A stretch of 64,000 nt of DNA from Telmatobacter sp. DSM 110680 (GTDB lineage: Bacteria; Acidobacteriota; Terriglobia; Terriglobales; Acidobacteriaceae), in the NCBI RefSeq assembly GCF_039994875.1, contig NZ_CP121196.1:3162001-3226000 (forward strand). Direction: 5' to 3'. Each line of letters begins with the position of its first letter. Position 1 is the first letter of the stretch. The notes below the pieces were generated by a model, which did no database searches, was not told the origin of the DNA, and worked only from the letters and a program-made list of their open reading frames with translations. Below, in pieces: positions 9,794 to 19,358 of the stretch. A program made the position numbers and the translations under genes.

Positions 9794-10729
9794 ATGCGTA
9801 TACCCTTCCCTTGTTCAAAACTGCCTCTATTTTGCCCTCACCCTCGGCTTTCCGCGTCCGTGCGCCGCTCTCTTGTGTTGCTTGAACTTGGCTTGTTTGC
9901 AGTTGCCGGTGCTGTTGCCCAGTCGCCGCATGTCACCGGCAATTCGTTCATCGCCCGCTATCAGGCGCGCGTCTCTGCGACACAGGCAGAGCAGCCGCAT
10001 TGGGTTACCCCACTTGTCACTGTCACACCTCGCCTGGAGCAGGAGATCCGCACCGACTTTGTTCGCCAGACGAATACAAAGCTTGAGAACACGTGGAATT
10101 TCGGCAACAGCAAGGGGCTCGAGATCATCCCTGAGCGTCATATTGAGTTGCTCTTCAATATTCCGCCGTTCATCGCGCATCAATCAGGGAACGACGGTTT
10201 TGGTGACGTCTCATTTAATTCGAAGTATCGCTTTTTTGCCCGCAATGAGGAGCACGGCAACGCAATCATCACTGCGTTTGTTGCGGGTACCTATCCAACT
10301 GGCAAGAACGGGAACGGCAGCTGCTGCGCGACGGCCACTCCCACGCTCGCTGTTGGCAAGGGATTCGGCCTGCTGGCGCTGACATCTACGGCCGGTGGCT
10401 CACTCCCGGCAAGCAGCGGAAAGAAGCTCGGTCACACGATTACCTGGAACAGCGTGGCGCAATATCACCTCGCTCGTACCAGTGTGGCTCATTTCTTCTG
10501 GCCCGAAGTTGAGTCGAACGCCAGCTTTTTTGTAGGCGGCCCCAATGACGGCAAGACTACGGACTTCGTCACTCCTGGACTGATTGTGGGGCGAATTCCG
10601 CTGGATCACAATCCTGACGGGAAACCTGGGCGGCTGGGCCTTACTTTCGGTGGCGGAGAGCAGATCGCGGTGACGCACTTCCACAGCACCAACCATAACC
10701 TGGTATTCACCGTACGTATGCCGTTTTAG
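9794..10729 (+). CDS. Outer-membrane porin-like protein (phenol-degradation MetA-like barrel)
   Basis: A 311-residue secreted protein with a hydrophobic signal segment (about 24-43, ending GAVAQ) and an all-beta remainder with aromatic alternating strands and a terminal Phe (FTVRMPF), resembling the 'meta-pathway of phenol degradation' / transporter barrel family. A role in outer-membrane passage of small molecules is inferred. ATG 9794 is preceded by GGAAGAG. However, the predicted transcription start lies just 4 bases upstream, and an in-frame GTG at 9860 would give a cleaner signal peptide (MRRSLVLLEL), so the true start may be 9860. The molybdopterin-fold gene follows after 46 bases. Confidence 0.7.
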   Translation: MRIPFPCSKLPLFCPHPRLSASVRRSLVLLELGLFAVAGAVAQSPHVTGNSFIARYQARVSATQAEQPHWVTPLVTVTPRLEQEIRTDFVRQTNTKLENTWNFGNSKGLEIIPERHIELLFNIPPFIAHQSGNDGFGDVSFNSKYRFFARNEEHGNAIITAFVAGTYPTGKNGNGSCCATATPTLAVGKGFGLLALTSTAGGSLPASSGKKLGHTITWNSVAQYHLARTSVAHFFWPEVESNASFFVGGPNDGKTTDFVTPGLIVGRIPLDHNPDGKPGRLGLTFGGGEQIAVTHFHSTNHNLVFTVRMPF

Positions 10730-10775
10730 GTTGCGTTTCCAAGTCACGATGGAGCTTAGAAACGGAGAAATAGGC

Positions 10776-11339
10776 ATGAAAGTCTCAAGTCATGCGGTGT
10801 TTGAGTGGTTTGCGCGAACGTCGATTGTTCTGATTCTTGCCGTCAGTTCATACACGCGCGCGCAGCAAACGGGGCAGACGGTGGAGATGAACCATGCGAC
10901 TGCGTCGGTGCAATCTAAGCAGCTTGCCGTCCGCGGACTCGATGGAAAATCGGTTACGTTCACACTCGCCGATCTCGCTATGCTGCCCCATAAAACGATT
11001 TCGGTTTACAACGAACACACTAAGACTAATGAAAGATACTCAGGAGTAGAACTGATCGAGCTGCTGCAAAAGGTAGGCACTCCTCAAGGAGAGAGTGTGA
11101 AGGGCAAGCTATTTATGACCGCCGTGGTGGCGGAGGGCGCGGATCACTATTGCGTGATTTACACCTTGGCCGAGGTAGATCCTTCGATTCACACCGGGGA
11201 TGTGCTGGTGGCGGACTCCATTGAAGGCCACCCGCTGGATAAGGACGGCGCATTCAAGATGGTATCCACTGAAGAGCGCCGCCCGGCACGATGGGTGCGA
11301 AATCTAGCGCAAATCTCAGTGATCAATGTGAAGCCGTAG
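10776..11339 (+). CDS. Periplasmic molybdopterin-oxidoreductase-fold protein
   Basis: A 187-residue protein with a signal peptide (about 1-30, ending YTRAQQ) and a small domain with the core layout of the sulfite-oxidase-type molybdopterin-binding fold (FTLADLAMLPHKTI, SGVELIELL, and the closing RPARWVRNLAQISVI). The one central Cys is in HYCVIY, not in the usual molybdenum-ligand context, so it may bind no Mo cofactor; many short homologues are annotated only by fold. I chose ATG 10776 because GGAG lies eight bases upstream; an earlier in-frame start at 10731 overlaps no clear RBS. It follows the porin-like gene closely and is probably cotranscribed with it. Confidence 0.75.
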   Translation: MKVSSHAVFEWFARTSIVLILAVSSYTRAQQTGQTVEMNHATASVQSKQLAVRGLDGKSVTFTLADLAMLPHKTISVYNEHTKTNERYSGVELIELLQKVGTPQGESVKGKLFMTAVVAEGADHYCVIYTLAEVDPSIHTGDVLVADSIEGHPLDKDGAFKMVSTEERRPARWVRNLAQISVINVKP

Positions 11340-11447
11340 AAAGCTTGAACAGGGTCTAGATTTGCAAAACAGAATTGACCTGATTTTTACTCCCCTGCAA
11401 TGAATGTGTTTAAGCCTCGCTGCTACTTTCCTTTTCCAGGAGGTAAC

Positions 11448-13184
11448 ATGCGTTCGCTTATCCCCGCTGTTTCAGTTCTTTATGCTTTGCTTTCAGTTGG
11501 TGCCGTCGCTCAAGACCGCGACAGCGACTGGGAGAAGAGCCAGATCAAACATGTATTACTTATCAGCATTGATGGAATGCACGCCGTCGACTACAAAAAC
11601 TGTACTGAAGGGATTGCAGGAGTTAATGGCGGCAAACCCTACTGTCCTAATCTCGCGGCTCTCGGCACAACCGGAGTCAACTATGTTGCGGCAAATACCT
11701 CGAAGCCGTCCGATTCGTTTCCGGGACTGATGAATATCGTTTCCGGCGCCACGCCGCGCTTGATGGGCGTTTACTATGACGTCGCCTATGACCGCTCGCT
11801 CGATGGACCTGCGGTAACGACAGGTAACGGCAATCCTGCAGCTCCATGCATGGCGGGCAAGGCGCCCACCGGCTACACCACCGAGTACGAAGAGGGCCTC
11901 GATATCGATCAGACGAAGGTCAATGGCGGAGCACCCGGGGCCAGCCTTACGGATGGCGGTATTGCATCGCTCGATCCCACCAAGATGGATCGCGATCCGG
12001 CCAAGGGGTGCGCTCCTGTCTATCCGTGGCAATTTGTGCGCACCAACACCATTTACGGCGTCATTCACAAGGCTGGAGGCTATACCGCCTGGTCTGACAA
12101 GCATCCCGCTTACTCATCTGTGGCTGGGCGCGACGGGGTCGGCGTTCTCGACGACTACTATTCGCCTGAGATCAACTCCAATGTGATCGGACTGCCCGGC
12201 GTAATGACCCCTTCGGGAATCTCCTGCTCCAGTATTCCCGATGCTTCCGCAGACCTTACGGCCTGGACCAACAGCTTCCAGAATATTCAGTGCTATGACA
12301 CGCTTAAAGTGAACGCGATTCTGAACGAGATCGACGGTAAGACGCACAGCGGGAAACATGCGAAGACACCGACGATCTTCGGTATGAACTTCCAAGCCGT
12401 GAGCGTGGGGCAAAAGCTCATTGAGAGCGGACCAGGCAAGGGAGGTTATCTGGATGCAGCAGGAACTCCAACCGGAAACCTGCTCAGCGAAATTGAGTTT
12501 GTTGACGATGCTATCGGCCAGATGACGATGAGGCTCAAGGATCGTGGCCTCTATGAGTCGACGTTGGTGATCATTACCTCCAAGCACGGCCAATCACCCA
12601 TCGACCCGAATGCCTACGACGCCGTTCCGGGAAAGACCAGCAACGGTCTCTCACCGGCGACGCTCATCTCGAATCAATTGCACGCCGCCATGCCGCCCTC
12701 AGAAGATCCGAATGCCAGCGGTATCGGATCCACCGAGGATGACGTTTCGCTGCTGTGGCTTACCAATCCTTCGTATACCGACGCAGCGGTATCGTTGCTG
12801 GAAGCGAATCGCGCGGCTACCGGCATTGGCCAGATCTACTACGGGCCTTCGGTCGCACTCAACTACGACACGCCGGGATGGGCTCCAAACGGCGATCCGC
12901 GCACGCCTGACATCATCGTCACTCCGAATGTCGGTGTCACTTATACCGGGAGCAACAAGAAGCTGATGGAACATGGCGGCTTCTCACACGACGATACGAA
13001 TGTGATGTTGCTGGTTTCCAATCCCGCGCTTGTTCCGCACACTGTCTACTCCGAAGTGGGGACACTGCAGGTTGCGCCATCGATTCTGAAAGCTCTTGGG
13101 CTTGATCCCTCGAAACTGGACGGCGTGCGCCTAGAGGGTACGGGTGTACTGCCGGACCTAAACCTCAACTTCAACGAACGATAA
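11448..13184 (+). CDS. Secreted alkaline-phosphatase-superfamily phosphodiesterase
   Basis: A 578-residue protein with a signal peptide (about 1-22, ending AVAQ). It has the metal-site pattern of nucleotide pyrophosphatase/phosphodiesterase enzymes: LLISIDGMHAVDY (first Asp), SDSFPGLMNIVSG (Ser/Thr nucleophile region), EFVDDAIGQM, ITSKHGQSP and HGGFSHDDTNVM (distal Asp/His ligands). It probably hydrolyses phosphodiester or phosphomonoester substrates in the periplasm; the specificity is unknown. The start is ATG 11448, four bases after a full AGGAGG; the earlier ATG at 11400 has no RBS. A bidirectional terminator follows. Confidence 0.87.
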   Translation: MRSLIPAVSVLYALLSVGAVAQDRDSDWEKSQIKHVLLISIDGMHAVDYKNCTEGIAGVNGGKPYCPNLAALGTTGVNYVAANTSKPSDSFPGLMNIVSGATPRLMGVYYDVAYDRSLDGPAVTTGNGNPAAPCMAGKAPTGYTTEYEEGLDIDQTKVNGGAPGASLTDGGIASLDPTKMDRDPAKGCAPVYPWQFVRTNTIYGVIHKAGGYTAWSDKHPAYSSVAGRDGVGVLDDYYSPEINSNVIGLPGVMTPSGISCSSIPDASADLTAWTNSFQNIQCYDTLKVNAILNEIDGKTHSGKHAKTPTIFGMNFQAVSVGQKLIESGPGKGGYLDAAGTPTGNLLSEIEFVDDAIGQMTMRLKDRGLYESTLVIITSKHGQSPIDPNAYDAVPGKTSNGLSPATLISNQLHAAMPPSEDPNASGIGSTEDDVSLLWLTNPSYTDAAVSLLEANRAATGIGQIYYGPSVALNYDTPGWAPNGDPRTPDIIVTPNVGVTYTGSNKKLMEHGGFSHDDTNVMLLVSNPALVPHTVYSEVGTLQVAPSILKALGLDPSKLDGVRLEGTGVLPDLNLNFNER

Positions 13185-13196
13185 TCAGGCGAAATA

Positions 13197-13229
13197 AAAC
13201 ATGCGGGCGCATCGAGCGTCCGCATGTTT
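13197..13229. terminator. Bidirectional intrinsic terminator
   Basis: A 14-bp stem (13197-13210 with 13216-13229, one G-T pair, loop ATCGA) begins AAAC and ends GTTT. It sits between the convergent phosphodiesterase and AsmA-like genes and could terminate both. Confidence 0.75.
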
Positions 13230-13254
13230 GCCTTACAGTTACTCTATTCGGGGC

Positions 13255-14832
13255 CTAGCGCAGCATCGCCCCGATGTTTGCCTTGATGGTGGGATTTGTC
13301 GCGGTGCCTGTGATCGTCAGCGGGATGCCGTGACTCGAAGCCGGCTTAGGCTTTGCTCCTGGATGCAGGAAACTGCCGACCAAACCGCCAACGGCGTTTA
13401 CCGCCGTATTCGCTACCGCGCCCACTGCATTTGAGGAATTGAGGGTTGCGGTCAGGTTGAAGTTGATGGAACTCGTGGGTGAGACCGTACCCTCGCCCGT
13501 AGCCGAACCGATCTGGGGCAGATTGCCGTAGATGTCCGTAATCCGCGCACCATCCGGTGAAGAATTCACATTCGCCTTGAGCACTTGAATTTCTGTTCCA
13601 CCGGACGTGCCCCCGAAAGGATTCAAGCCCTGGATTTTGGATCCGAGATCAAATCCTGCGAGCTTGGTGTTGTCGATCTCGACCGGACCAGCGAGGGTCG
13701 CCGTGGTTGCCGGACCGGTGACATTGATATTCGCTGTGATGGTTCCCCCCTGCAGGGAAGACCCGGCGGGAAGATGAATACCAACAACAGGGAGCAGCCG
13801 CTCAAGTTGATCGATGGGCAAATTCGGCGCAGCGAGATGCACGTCAAGCATGATGGCTTGCGGGGTGAACTGGAAGCTGCCGGTTGCGTGAACCGCAGCC
13901 GATCCGGCATGAACTGCAACATCGGCCAGCGTGCCCTTGCGCGTCTCCAAGTTGTCAGAGATGTTGTAATCGATGTCTACGGGGTCTTGAGAAGGTGAAC
14001 CCCTGGGTACTAGTTGCAACTGCGAAGCTTTGATCTTTCCGGTGCTCGATACCGTTGTTCCATCCGATTTGAGCTGGGCGTCCACATCGTTCTGCATCTT
14101 GATTCCCTTGCTCTTGTCGATCACGCCGGATGCGACGGGGTCAAAATTCTTGAGTTGCAGGGTCGCCTGGAACGGTGACTTTGATGCGTCCGTCTGCGAA
14201 ATCGGACCGGCATCCCCGCTCAGCTTCAAAGTCCCGTCACCGGGAAGTTTTGCCAGCAATTCGAAGGGGAATGACTTCTGAAACGAAAAGTCCTTTACCG
14301 TAATGTTCACTTCGGTGTATTCGAACGGTCTGTCGGTCTGGGGAATCGACGATACCATTGCGCTCCCGTTGGTGATCTTCAACTCTTCGACAACGAGATC
14401 GGTCATGGACCCGTGTTGCTGGGTTGTAGCTGCCTGATTTGAACCGCCGAGGCTCGAGAAATTCCATTTCCCGTTTGCATTTTGAATGAGTTGGATAGAG
14501 GGCGTATCGATATTCAGTTTCGTAATGTGCATGCTGTGACTGAAAACGATGGGGAAGATTTCAACGCCGACATTCAGCTTCTTAGCCTGAATAAAGGGGA
14601 CAGCACTGTAATTTGGGTCATCGGCGATGGATATATCTTCAGCGTCAAGACTTCCGGCCATGATCGAGAAGGTGAGGCTTCCGACAGTCACCTGGCGGCC
14701 AAGCGCGCTCGATAGCTGGCTTTCGATTGTCGGCCTGAAGGATTCGGCGTTCACAAAGAATGGAACGAGAGAAATGACAAACAGGAGGAGGAAGACGACG
14801 GCAGCGACGACCAGCACCCACTGCTTTAGCAT
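13255..14832 (-). CDS. AsmA family protein
   Basis: A 525-residue protein with one N-terminal membrane helix (about 5-25, WVLVVAAVVFLLLFVISL) and a long periplasmic part with the AsmA pattern: NAESFRPTIESQLSSALGRQVTVGSL near the N-terminus and beta-rich DUF748/AsmA-like repeats to the C-terminus. AsmA-like proteins are thought to act as bridge-like lipid carriers between inner and outer membranes. ATG 14832 is used because GAGG precedes it by about nine bases; the 25 upstream in-frame codons lack a membrane-type start. It is convergent with the phosphodiesterase gene. Confidence 0.87.
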   Translation of the reverse strand: MLKQWVLVVAAVVFLLLFVISLVPFFVNAESFRPTIESQLSSALGRQVTVGSLTFSIMAGSLDAEDISIADDPNYSAVPFIQAKKLNVGVEIFPIVFSHSMHITKLNIDTPSIQLIQNANGKWNFSSLGGSNQAATTQQHGSMTDLVVEELKITNGSAMVSSIPQTDRPFEYTEVNITVKDFSFQKSFPFELLAKLPGDGTLKLSGDAGPISQTDASKSPFQATLQLKNFDPVASGVIDKSKGIKMQNDVDAQLKSDGTTVSSTGKIKASQLQLVPRGSPSQDPVDIDYNISDNLETRKGTLADVAVHAGSAAVHATGSFQFTPQAIMLDVHLAAPNLPIDQLERLLPVVGIHLPAGSSLQGGTITANINVTGPATTATLAGPVEIDNTKLAGFDLGSKIQGLNPFGGTSGGTEIQVLKANVNSSPDGARITDIYGNLPQIGSATGEGTVSPTSSINFNLTATLNSSNAVGAVANTAVNAVGGLVGSFLHPGAKPKPASSHGIPLTITGTATNPTIKANIGAMLR

Positions 14833-14938
14833 GATGTTTCCCTCTTCAATCCAGACTGGCACGATTGTACTGTCTGAGACCGTGCATCGTGCAGCACGAT
14901 CGTGCACATCTGGTCAGCATGGCTCCCTCAAGGCCGAG

Positions 14939-15691
14939 TTACCAAGGCAGCGGCTTGCCCATGTGGAAGTATCCGCCCGTCGGTCCATCTTCTGGCAGGG
15001 TTGCCAGGGCCGCACTGGTCTTCCCGCCTTCGCTCAGTTCCATGGGAGCGCTTTGGCCGCCCATATCGGTCTTTACCCATCCTGGATGCGCTGAATTCAC
15101 CTTGACCTTCGTATCCCTCAACTCATAGGCGAGATGGACTGTGAAGGCATTGAGAGCGGTCTTGGATGCGTCGTAGGCGAAGGATTTGGCGTTGTAGATC
15201 GGTGACTTTGGATCGGCATGCAGCTTGAGGGAAGCCAGAATGCTTGACAAGTTCACGATGCGCCCGGCGGGACTCTTCTTGATCAGCGGCAGCAGTTTCT
15301 CAGTCAGTTCGACCTGTGCGAAGAAGTTAGTCTCAAAAACCTTGCGCAGCAGATCCATCGGCACATCGGCTGCACGGTGCTCTGGACCTTCGCCGGGAAA
15401 CGTGCCGCCTGCGATGCCTGCGTTGTTCACCAGAATGTCGAGTCGGCCATACTTCGAGTCGAAGTAGTCGTAGGCAGCCTGATAATCTGCCTGCTTTGTA
15501 ATGTCGAACTGGAGGACGTCGGCGTCAACACCCGCTGCGCGCAATTTGGACACGGCCTGTTCGCCTTGCGCCTTATCCCGCGAACCGATGACAACCTTGA
15601 CGTTTTCTTCCTTGTTCTGTCCTAGGTCGAGCGCGGTTTGGAATCCTAGTCCGCGATTTCCGCCTGTAATGAATGCAATCTTCTGGGGCAT
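14939..15691 (-). CDS. Short-chain dehydrogenase/reductase
   Basis: A 250-residue classical SDR. It has the nucleotide-binding motif TGGNRGLG (about 9-16), the NNAG motif in LDILVNNAGIAGG, a Ser in IVNLSSILASL, and the catalytic Tyr-Lys pair in YDASK. It probably uses NADP(H), judging from the basic residues in VIGSRDKAQ after beta-2. The substrate cannot be inferred. Similar enzymes are often annotated as carbonyl-reductase-like. The start MPQKIAFITGG fits the family. It lies 106 bases upstream of the AsmA-like gene on the same strand. Confidence 0.92.
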   Translation of the reverse strand: MPQKIAFITGGNRGLGFQTALDLGQNKEENVKVVIGSRDKAQGEQAVSKLRAAGVDADVLQFDITKQADYQAAYDYFDSKYGRLDILVNNAGIAGGTFPGEGPEHRAADVPMDLLRKVFETNFFAQVELTEKLLPLIKKSPAGRIVNLSSILASLKLHADPKSPIYNAKSFAYDASKTALNAFTVHLAYELRDTKVKVNSAHPGWVKTDMGGQSAPMELSEGGKTSAALATLPEDGPTGGYFHMGKPLPW

Positions 15692-15928
15692 TGGGGATTA
15701 TCTCCTGTACAAGTTTGGATTCTTGAGATTCGTGAGAGGTTCACGAAGTTGATGTTTCAGAGCAGGTCATCAGCGCAGATTTTCATCAGACGAACGAGGC
15801 GGCCCCAGCCATTGGATTGAAGCAAGGTCTCCTTTGGGTATCAAGGTGAGGCATTGGAAGATTTGGAGAGCGGCGAATGTAGCCTTCGATTACTCGACGG
15901 GCATCGAACCACGCTGGGGAGGAGCATC

Positions 15929-16339
15929 ATGCCTGAAAAAGAAACCATGGAAAGGGCTCAGAAAGACCTGCGAGAGGGCAAGGCGCCATCGACGGCGGCA
16001 GGCGAATTCGTCCGGGAGGAGATTGAGCATGTGCGGGAAGGGAAGCATGGAGCGAGATCACCGCAGCAGGCCATCGCCATCGGTCTCAGTAAGGCGCGGC
16101 GCGCTGGAGTTCCATTGAAGCCGCCGGCACCCGGCAAGACCAGCGAGGAAACTCGTCATAAAGCGGAGCACGATGTGGAGAAGGGCCGCACCGACCCTCA
16201 GACTGATGAAGAAGGCTCGACTAAGCGCGGCCGGTCTCGGCTAAAAGCCATGCAGCGGGAGCCCAAAAACACTACCTCTCACCAAGCGCTTTCGGCCCAC
16301 GCGGAGAAAGCGGCAAATAAACGCAAGAAAAACGGGTGA
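15929..16339 (+). CDS. DUF6496 domain protein
   Basis: A 136-residue, strongly basic and low-complexity protein. Its middle carries the DUF6496 pattern (SPQQAIAIGLSKARRAGV followed by PLKPP), and its C-terminus is Lys/Arg-rich (KRGRSRLKAMQ, KAANKRKKNG). Function is unknown; the composition suggests nucleic-acid association, as in histone-like or stress-related small proteins. ATG 15929 follows GGGGAGGAG by a few bases. An in-frame start at 15854 exists without an RBS. It precedes the sigma-54 activator by 127 bases on the same strand. Confidence 0.8.
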   Translation: MPEKETMERAQKDLREGKAPSTAAGEFVREEIEHVREGKHGARSPQQAIAIGLSKARRAGVPLKPPAPGKTSEETRHKAEHDVEKGRTDPQTDEEGSTKRGRSRLKAMQREPKNTTSHQALSAHAEKAANKRKKNG

Positions 16340-16466
16340 TTTGCCGCTGCGGCACCTCCGCCTTTCGATGCGTTCCACTTCAAATTACTGAAAGGAACGA
16401 GATATCGGATTGTTAGCCATGGCCCTGAGCGCGTATCTTTCGAATCATAGATAGTTTGGAGCCTGG

Positions 16467-18797
16467 ATGCGCCTGTCTGATTCCCCTGATCAGGACGCAG
16501 CGGCTGCGGCTGAGGTCACACGGGCCGAGTTCGCTCGATTTGCACTGGAGAACCTTTTCACCATTTCTCCAGATGCAATATTCGTCACGGATGATGATGG
16601 CATCATCCGAGCCGCGAACCCGCGCGCGACACAACTGTTTGGTTACACGTCAGCGGAGCTAGTCGGTAAAAGAATCGAAATCCTCGTTCCGGAGCGCTTC
16701 CGTGCGCGCCATCCTGCGCACCGGGAGAATTACGATGCACATCCTCGCGCTCGCCAGATGGGTGCGGCGATGAACCTGTTCGGTCTTCGCAAGGATGGTA
16801 CCGAATTTCCGGTAGACATTATGCTTAGGCCTTTGCGTACCCCTGCGGGGTCTGCCGTACTAAGCATCGTGCGTGATGTGACGGAACAGCGTCAGGCCCA
16901 GGACGAAGCTCGACGGAGCGATCTGCAACTGCGTTCACTGCTCGATGGAGTTCGTGATTACGCGATTTATCTGCTCGATAAAGATGGATACATCACGACC
17001 TGGAATCCCGGTGCAGAGCGGATTAAGTACTACACTCCGGACGAAATCATCGGGAAGCATTTTTCGCGTTTTTTCATGCAGGAAGACGTCGAGCAAGGTC
17101 GACCAGCTGAGCTAATGAGGTTGGCGGCGTTGCGGGGGCGTATTGAAGAAGAGGGCTGGCGGGTGCGGAAGGATGGCTCGCGCTTTTGGGCAGACGTAGT
17201 TCTCACTGCTGTTCGCGACAAGACCGGGGAACTCACTGGCTTCGCGAAGGTGACCCGCGACTTCACCGATCGCAAGCGGGCTGAGGAAGCCGTAATGCTA
17301 CAGCTCAGCCAGGCACTGCTTTCGAACTTGGACGTTCGCAAACTGCTGGGGGCAATTTCGGCAAGCGTGCGCGAAGTAGTACCGCACGATTGCGCGACGC
17401 TGGGCTTGTATGACGCGTCCTCACGGACATTGATGGTTCAGTTTCTTGGGATCGACGAAGGCGATATCCGACGCAGTGACGTGCTGGTTCCATTGGAAGG
17501 ATCTCCGGCCTCGGAGGCGTTCCAAACCCGCGAACCGGTGATTATTGAACGCTTGCAGACATCGCACTTCAAGCCAGAGGCGGTCCGCCACCTCACTTCG
17601 CTTGGCATGCAATCGGCATGTTGCATTCCGCTGATCAATCGCGGCGAGGTTATTGGCACACTCGCTGTTTCCAGCAGGCTCGAGAACGCCTTCACGCAGC
17701 GCGAGGCCGAGATGCTGGTGCAAGTGGCCGACCAGGTTGCTATGGCCGTCAGCAATGCGATGGTTTTTCGTCAGATCGCCGAGCTCCGCGACCGCCTTCG
17801 CCAGGAGAAGGAGTATTTGCAGGAAGAGATCAACCTCGAGAATCGCTTCGAGGACATCATTGGGGAAAGCGGCGGTCTGCGCCAGGTTTTGAAGCAGATT
17901 GAAACTGTGGCCCCGACGGATGCAACCGTCCTCATTCAAGGCGAGACGGGAACGGGAAAAGAGCTGCTTGCGCGAGCTATCCATCGCCTCAGCGGGCGTC
18001 GTGACCGGACGTTCATCAAGGTCAACTGTGCAGCCATTCCAGCGGGCCTTATTGAAAGCGAGCTGTTCGGGCACGAGAAAGGTGCCTTTACCGGAGCGAT
18101 TGCGCGCAAGATGGGGCGCCTCGAACTGGCGCATGAGGGCACGCTGTTTCTGGATGAAGTCGGGGAGCTGCCTCTCGATCTTCAGCCAAAGCTTCTTCGC
18201 GCCCTTCAGGAACGAGAGATTGAACGCCTAGGAGGCAACCGCCCAATCTCCGTGAATATTCGGCTGATTGCAGCTACGAATCGGGACCTCTCCCAAATGG
18301 TCGCGGAGAAGCAGTTTCGCAGCGACCTGTTCTATCGCCTGAAAGTCTTCCCGATTTTTTCTCCTCCATTGCGCGACCGCTCGGGAGACATCCCGGTATT
18401 GGTGCGTCATTTCGTTTCCACGCACAGCCGTCGCATGGGTAAGAGCATCGAGACAATTCCCGAGGAAACGATGAAGGCCCTGTGCCGCTGGCCGTGGCCC
18501 GGCAACATCCGCGAGCTTGAAAACTTTCTAGAGCGGGCTGTAATCCTGACGCGCGGCTCCGTGCTGTACGTACCGCTTGCCGAGTTGGAAACCAAGGTTG
18601 CCGAAGAGCAGGAGCAGTTGGACAACTTCAGCCCTACTCTCCAGGCAGCGGAGCGCGAGCACATCCTTCGCGTCCTGCGCGAAACTCGCGGCCAGATTGG
18701 CGGGGCCGACGGAGCTGCGGAGCGACTTGGCCTGAAGCGGACCACCCTCAATTCCAAACTGAAAAAGCTGGGCATTGAACGCAGCGACTATATGTAA
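16467..18797 (+). CDS. Sigma-54-dependent activator with PAS-PAS-GAF sensor
   Basis: A 776-residue bacterial enhancer-binding protein. Order: PAS (about 28-145), PAS (about 150-275), GAF (about 280-435), coiled linker, AAA+ sigma-54 interaction domain (about 465-705) and a Fis-type helix-turn-helix (about 735-776). The AAA+ domain has Walker A GETGTGKE, the sigma-54 contact loop GAFTGA, and Walker [10 protein letters not shown]. There is no receiver domain, so activity should be set by ligands or redox sensed through the PAS/GAF domains rather than phosphorelay. GGAG six bases before ATG 16467 supports the start. Directly downstream lie enhancer-like repeats and a sigma-54 promoter, which makes the STAS/Crp pair its likely target. 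Confidence 0.95.
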   Translation: MRLSDSPDQDAAAAAEVTRAEFARFALENLFTISPDAIFVTDDDGIIRAANPRATQLFGYTSAELVGKRIEILVPERFRARHPAHRENYDAHPRARQMGAAMNLFGLRKDGTEFPVDIMLRPLRTPAGSAVLSIVRDVTEQRQAQDEARRSDLQLRSLLDGVRDYAIYLLDKDGYITTWNPGAERIKYYTPDEIIGKHFSRFFMQEDVEQGRPAELMRLAALRGRIEEEGWRVRKDGSRFWADVVLTAVRDKTGELTGFAKVTRDFTDRKRAEEAVMLQLSQALLSNLDVRKLLGAISASVREVVPHDCATLGLYDASSRTLMVQFLGIDEGDIRRSDVLVPLEGSPASEAFQTREPVIIERLQTSHFKPEAVRHLTSLGMQSACCIPLINRGEVIGTLAVSSRLENAFTQREAEMLVQVADQVAMAVSNAMVFRQIAELRDRLRQEKEYLQEEINLENRFEDIIGESGGLRQVLKQIETVAPTDATVLIQGETGTGKELLARAIHRLSGRRDRTFIKVNCAAIPAGLIESELFGHEKGAFTGAIARKMGRLELAHEGTLFLDEVGELPLDLQPKLLRALQEREIERLGGNRPISVNIRLIAATNRDLSQMVAEKQFRSDLFYRLKVFPIFSPPLRDRSGDIPVLVRHFVSTHSRRMGKSIETIPEETMKALCRWPWPGNIRELENFLERAVILTRGSVLYVPLAELETKVAEEQEQLDNFSPTLQAAEREHILRVLRETRGQIGGADGAAERLGLKRTTLNSKLKKLGIERSDYM

Positions 18798-18859
18798 GGT
18801 TGCGCGCGCGAATCCAATTGCTCCATTTTCATGAAACTTGGTGTGCGATTTGGCGGATC

Positions 18860-18922
18860 GTGACGAGATTTCGTCTCGTGACGGCATTCCGTCTTCGTCA
18901 CTTCGTCACCTGGATTTCGTCA
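18860..18922 (+). promoter_or_regulatory. Enhancer-like cluster of TCGTCAC half-sites
   Basis: A near-perfect inverted repeat GTGACGAGA-N5-TCTCGTGAC (18860-18882, one mismatched pair) is followed by direct half-sites TTCGTCAC at 18894-18901 and 18902-18909 and TTCGTCA at 18916-18922. The cluster lies 85-147 bases before the -24 box, where upstream activating sequences for sigma-54 activators are normally placed. Confidence 0.7.
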
Positions 18923-19006
18923 TGTGCGATCCCCGCGTCAAATCATTGAAAGTAAATCATTCAAAAATAAGGGATATACAGGAAGCCTCGAAGGCCCTCG
19001 CAAGTT

Positions 19007-19021
19007 TGGCACGGTAGTTGC
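19007..19021 (+). promoter_or_regulatory. Sigma-54 (-24/-12) promoter
   Basis: TGGCAC-N5-TTGC with exactly ten bases between the invariant GG (19008-19009) and GC (19020-19021), an excellent match to the RpoN consensus. The predicted start is near 19033, about 26 bases before the STAS gene. Confidence 0.85.
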
Positions 19022-19058
19022 CTTATAGGTAAGCGAGGCCGACGAGGGCCAACATACG

Positions 19059-19358
19059 TTGCGAATCACGTTACAAGATGTCGAGGACACCGTAGAGATG
19101 AGGCTCGAAGGGCGCGTGGCGGGGCCGTGGGCGAATGAACTCGACCGCGTCTGGGTGGAACAGGCCCCGCGACTAACCACTAAGAAAGTCGTCATCGATA
19201 TACACAACGTTACCTACGCCGATGCCGCTGGCAAGCAAGTGCTGAGATCGATTTACGCTCAGACCCACGCCGCGTTCATAACCAATACACCATGGGCTCA
19301 ATTTCTCGCAGATGAAGTGACTGCAAGTAAAGCCGCAACCGTAGAAGAGGGAGACTGA
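19059..19358 (+). CDS. STAS-domain-like protein
   Basis: A 99-residue protein whose central part (KKVVIDIHNVTYADAAGKQV) resembles STAS domains of anti-sigma-factor antagonists, in which a Ser/Thr/Asp near this loop is the regulatory site. The first strand (VEMRLEGRVAGPW) also fits. The start is a TTG at 19059, with GAGGGCC about ten bases upstream; an ATG is lacking. It is the first gene behind the sigma-54 promoter, and its stop overlaps the next start as TGATG. A partner-switching or scaffold role is inferred, and no kinase partner is nearby. Confidence 0.68.
   Translation: MRITLQDVEDTVEMRLEGRVAGPWANELDRVWVEQAPRLTTKKVVIDIHNVTYADAAGKQVLRSIYAQTHAAFITNTPWAQFLADEVTASKAATVEEGD

Noticed and set aside
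18860-18922. CRISPR-like array of TCGTCAC words
   Set aside because: Units are 7-8 bases, with overlapping or tiny spacers and both orientations; they fit an activator-binding cluster.
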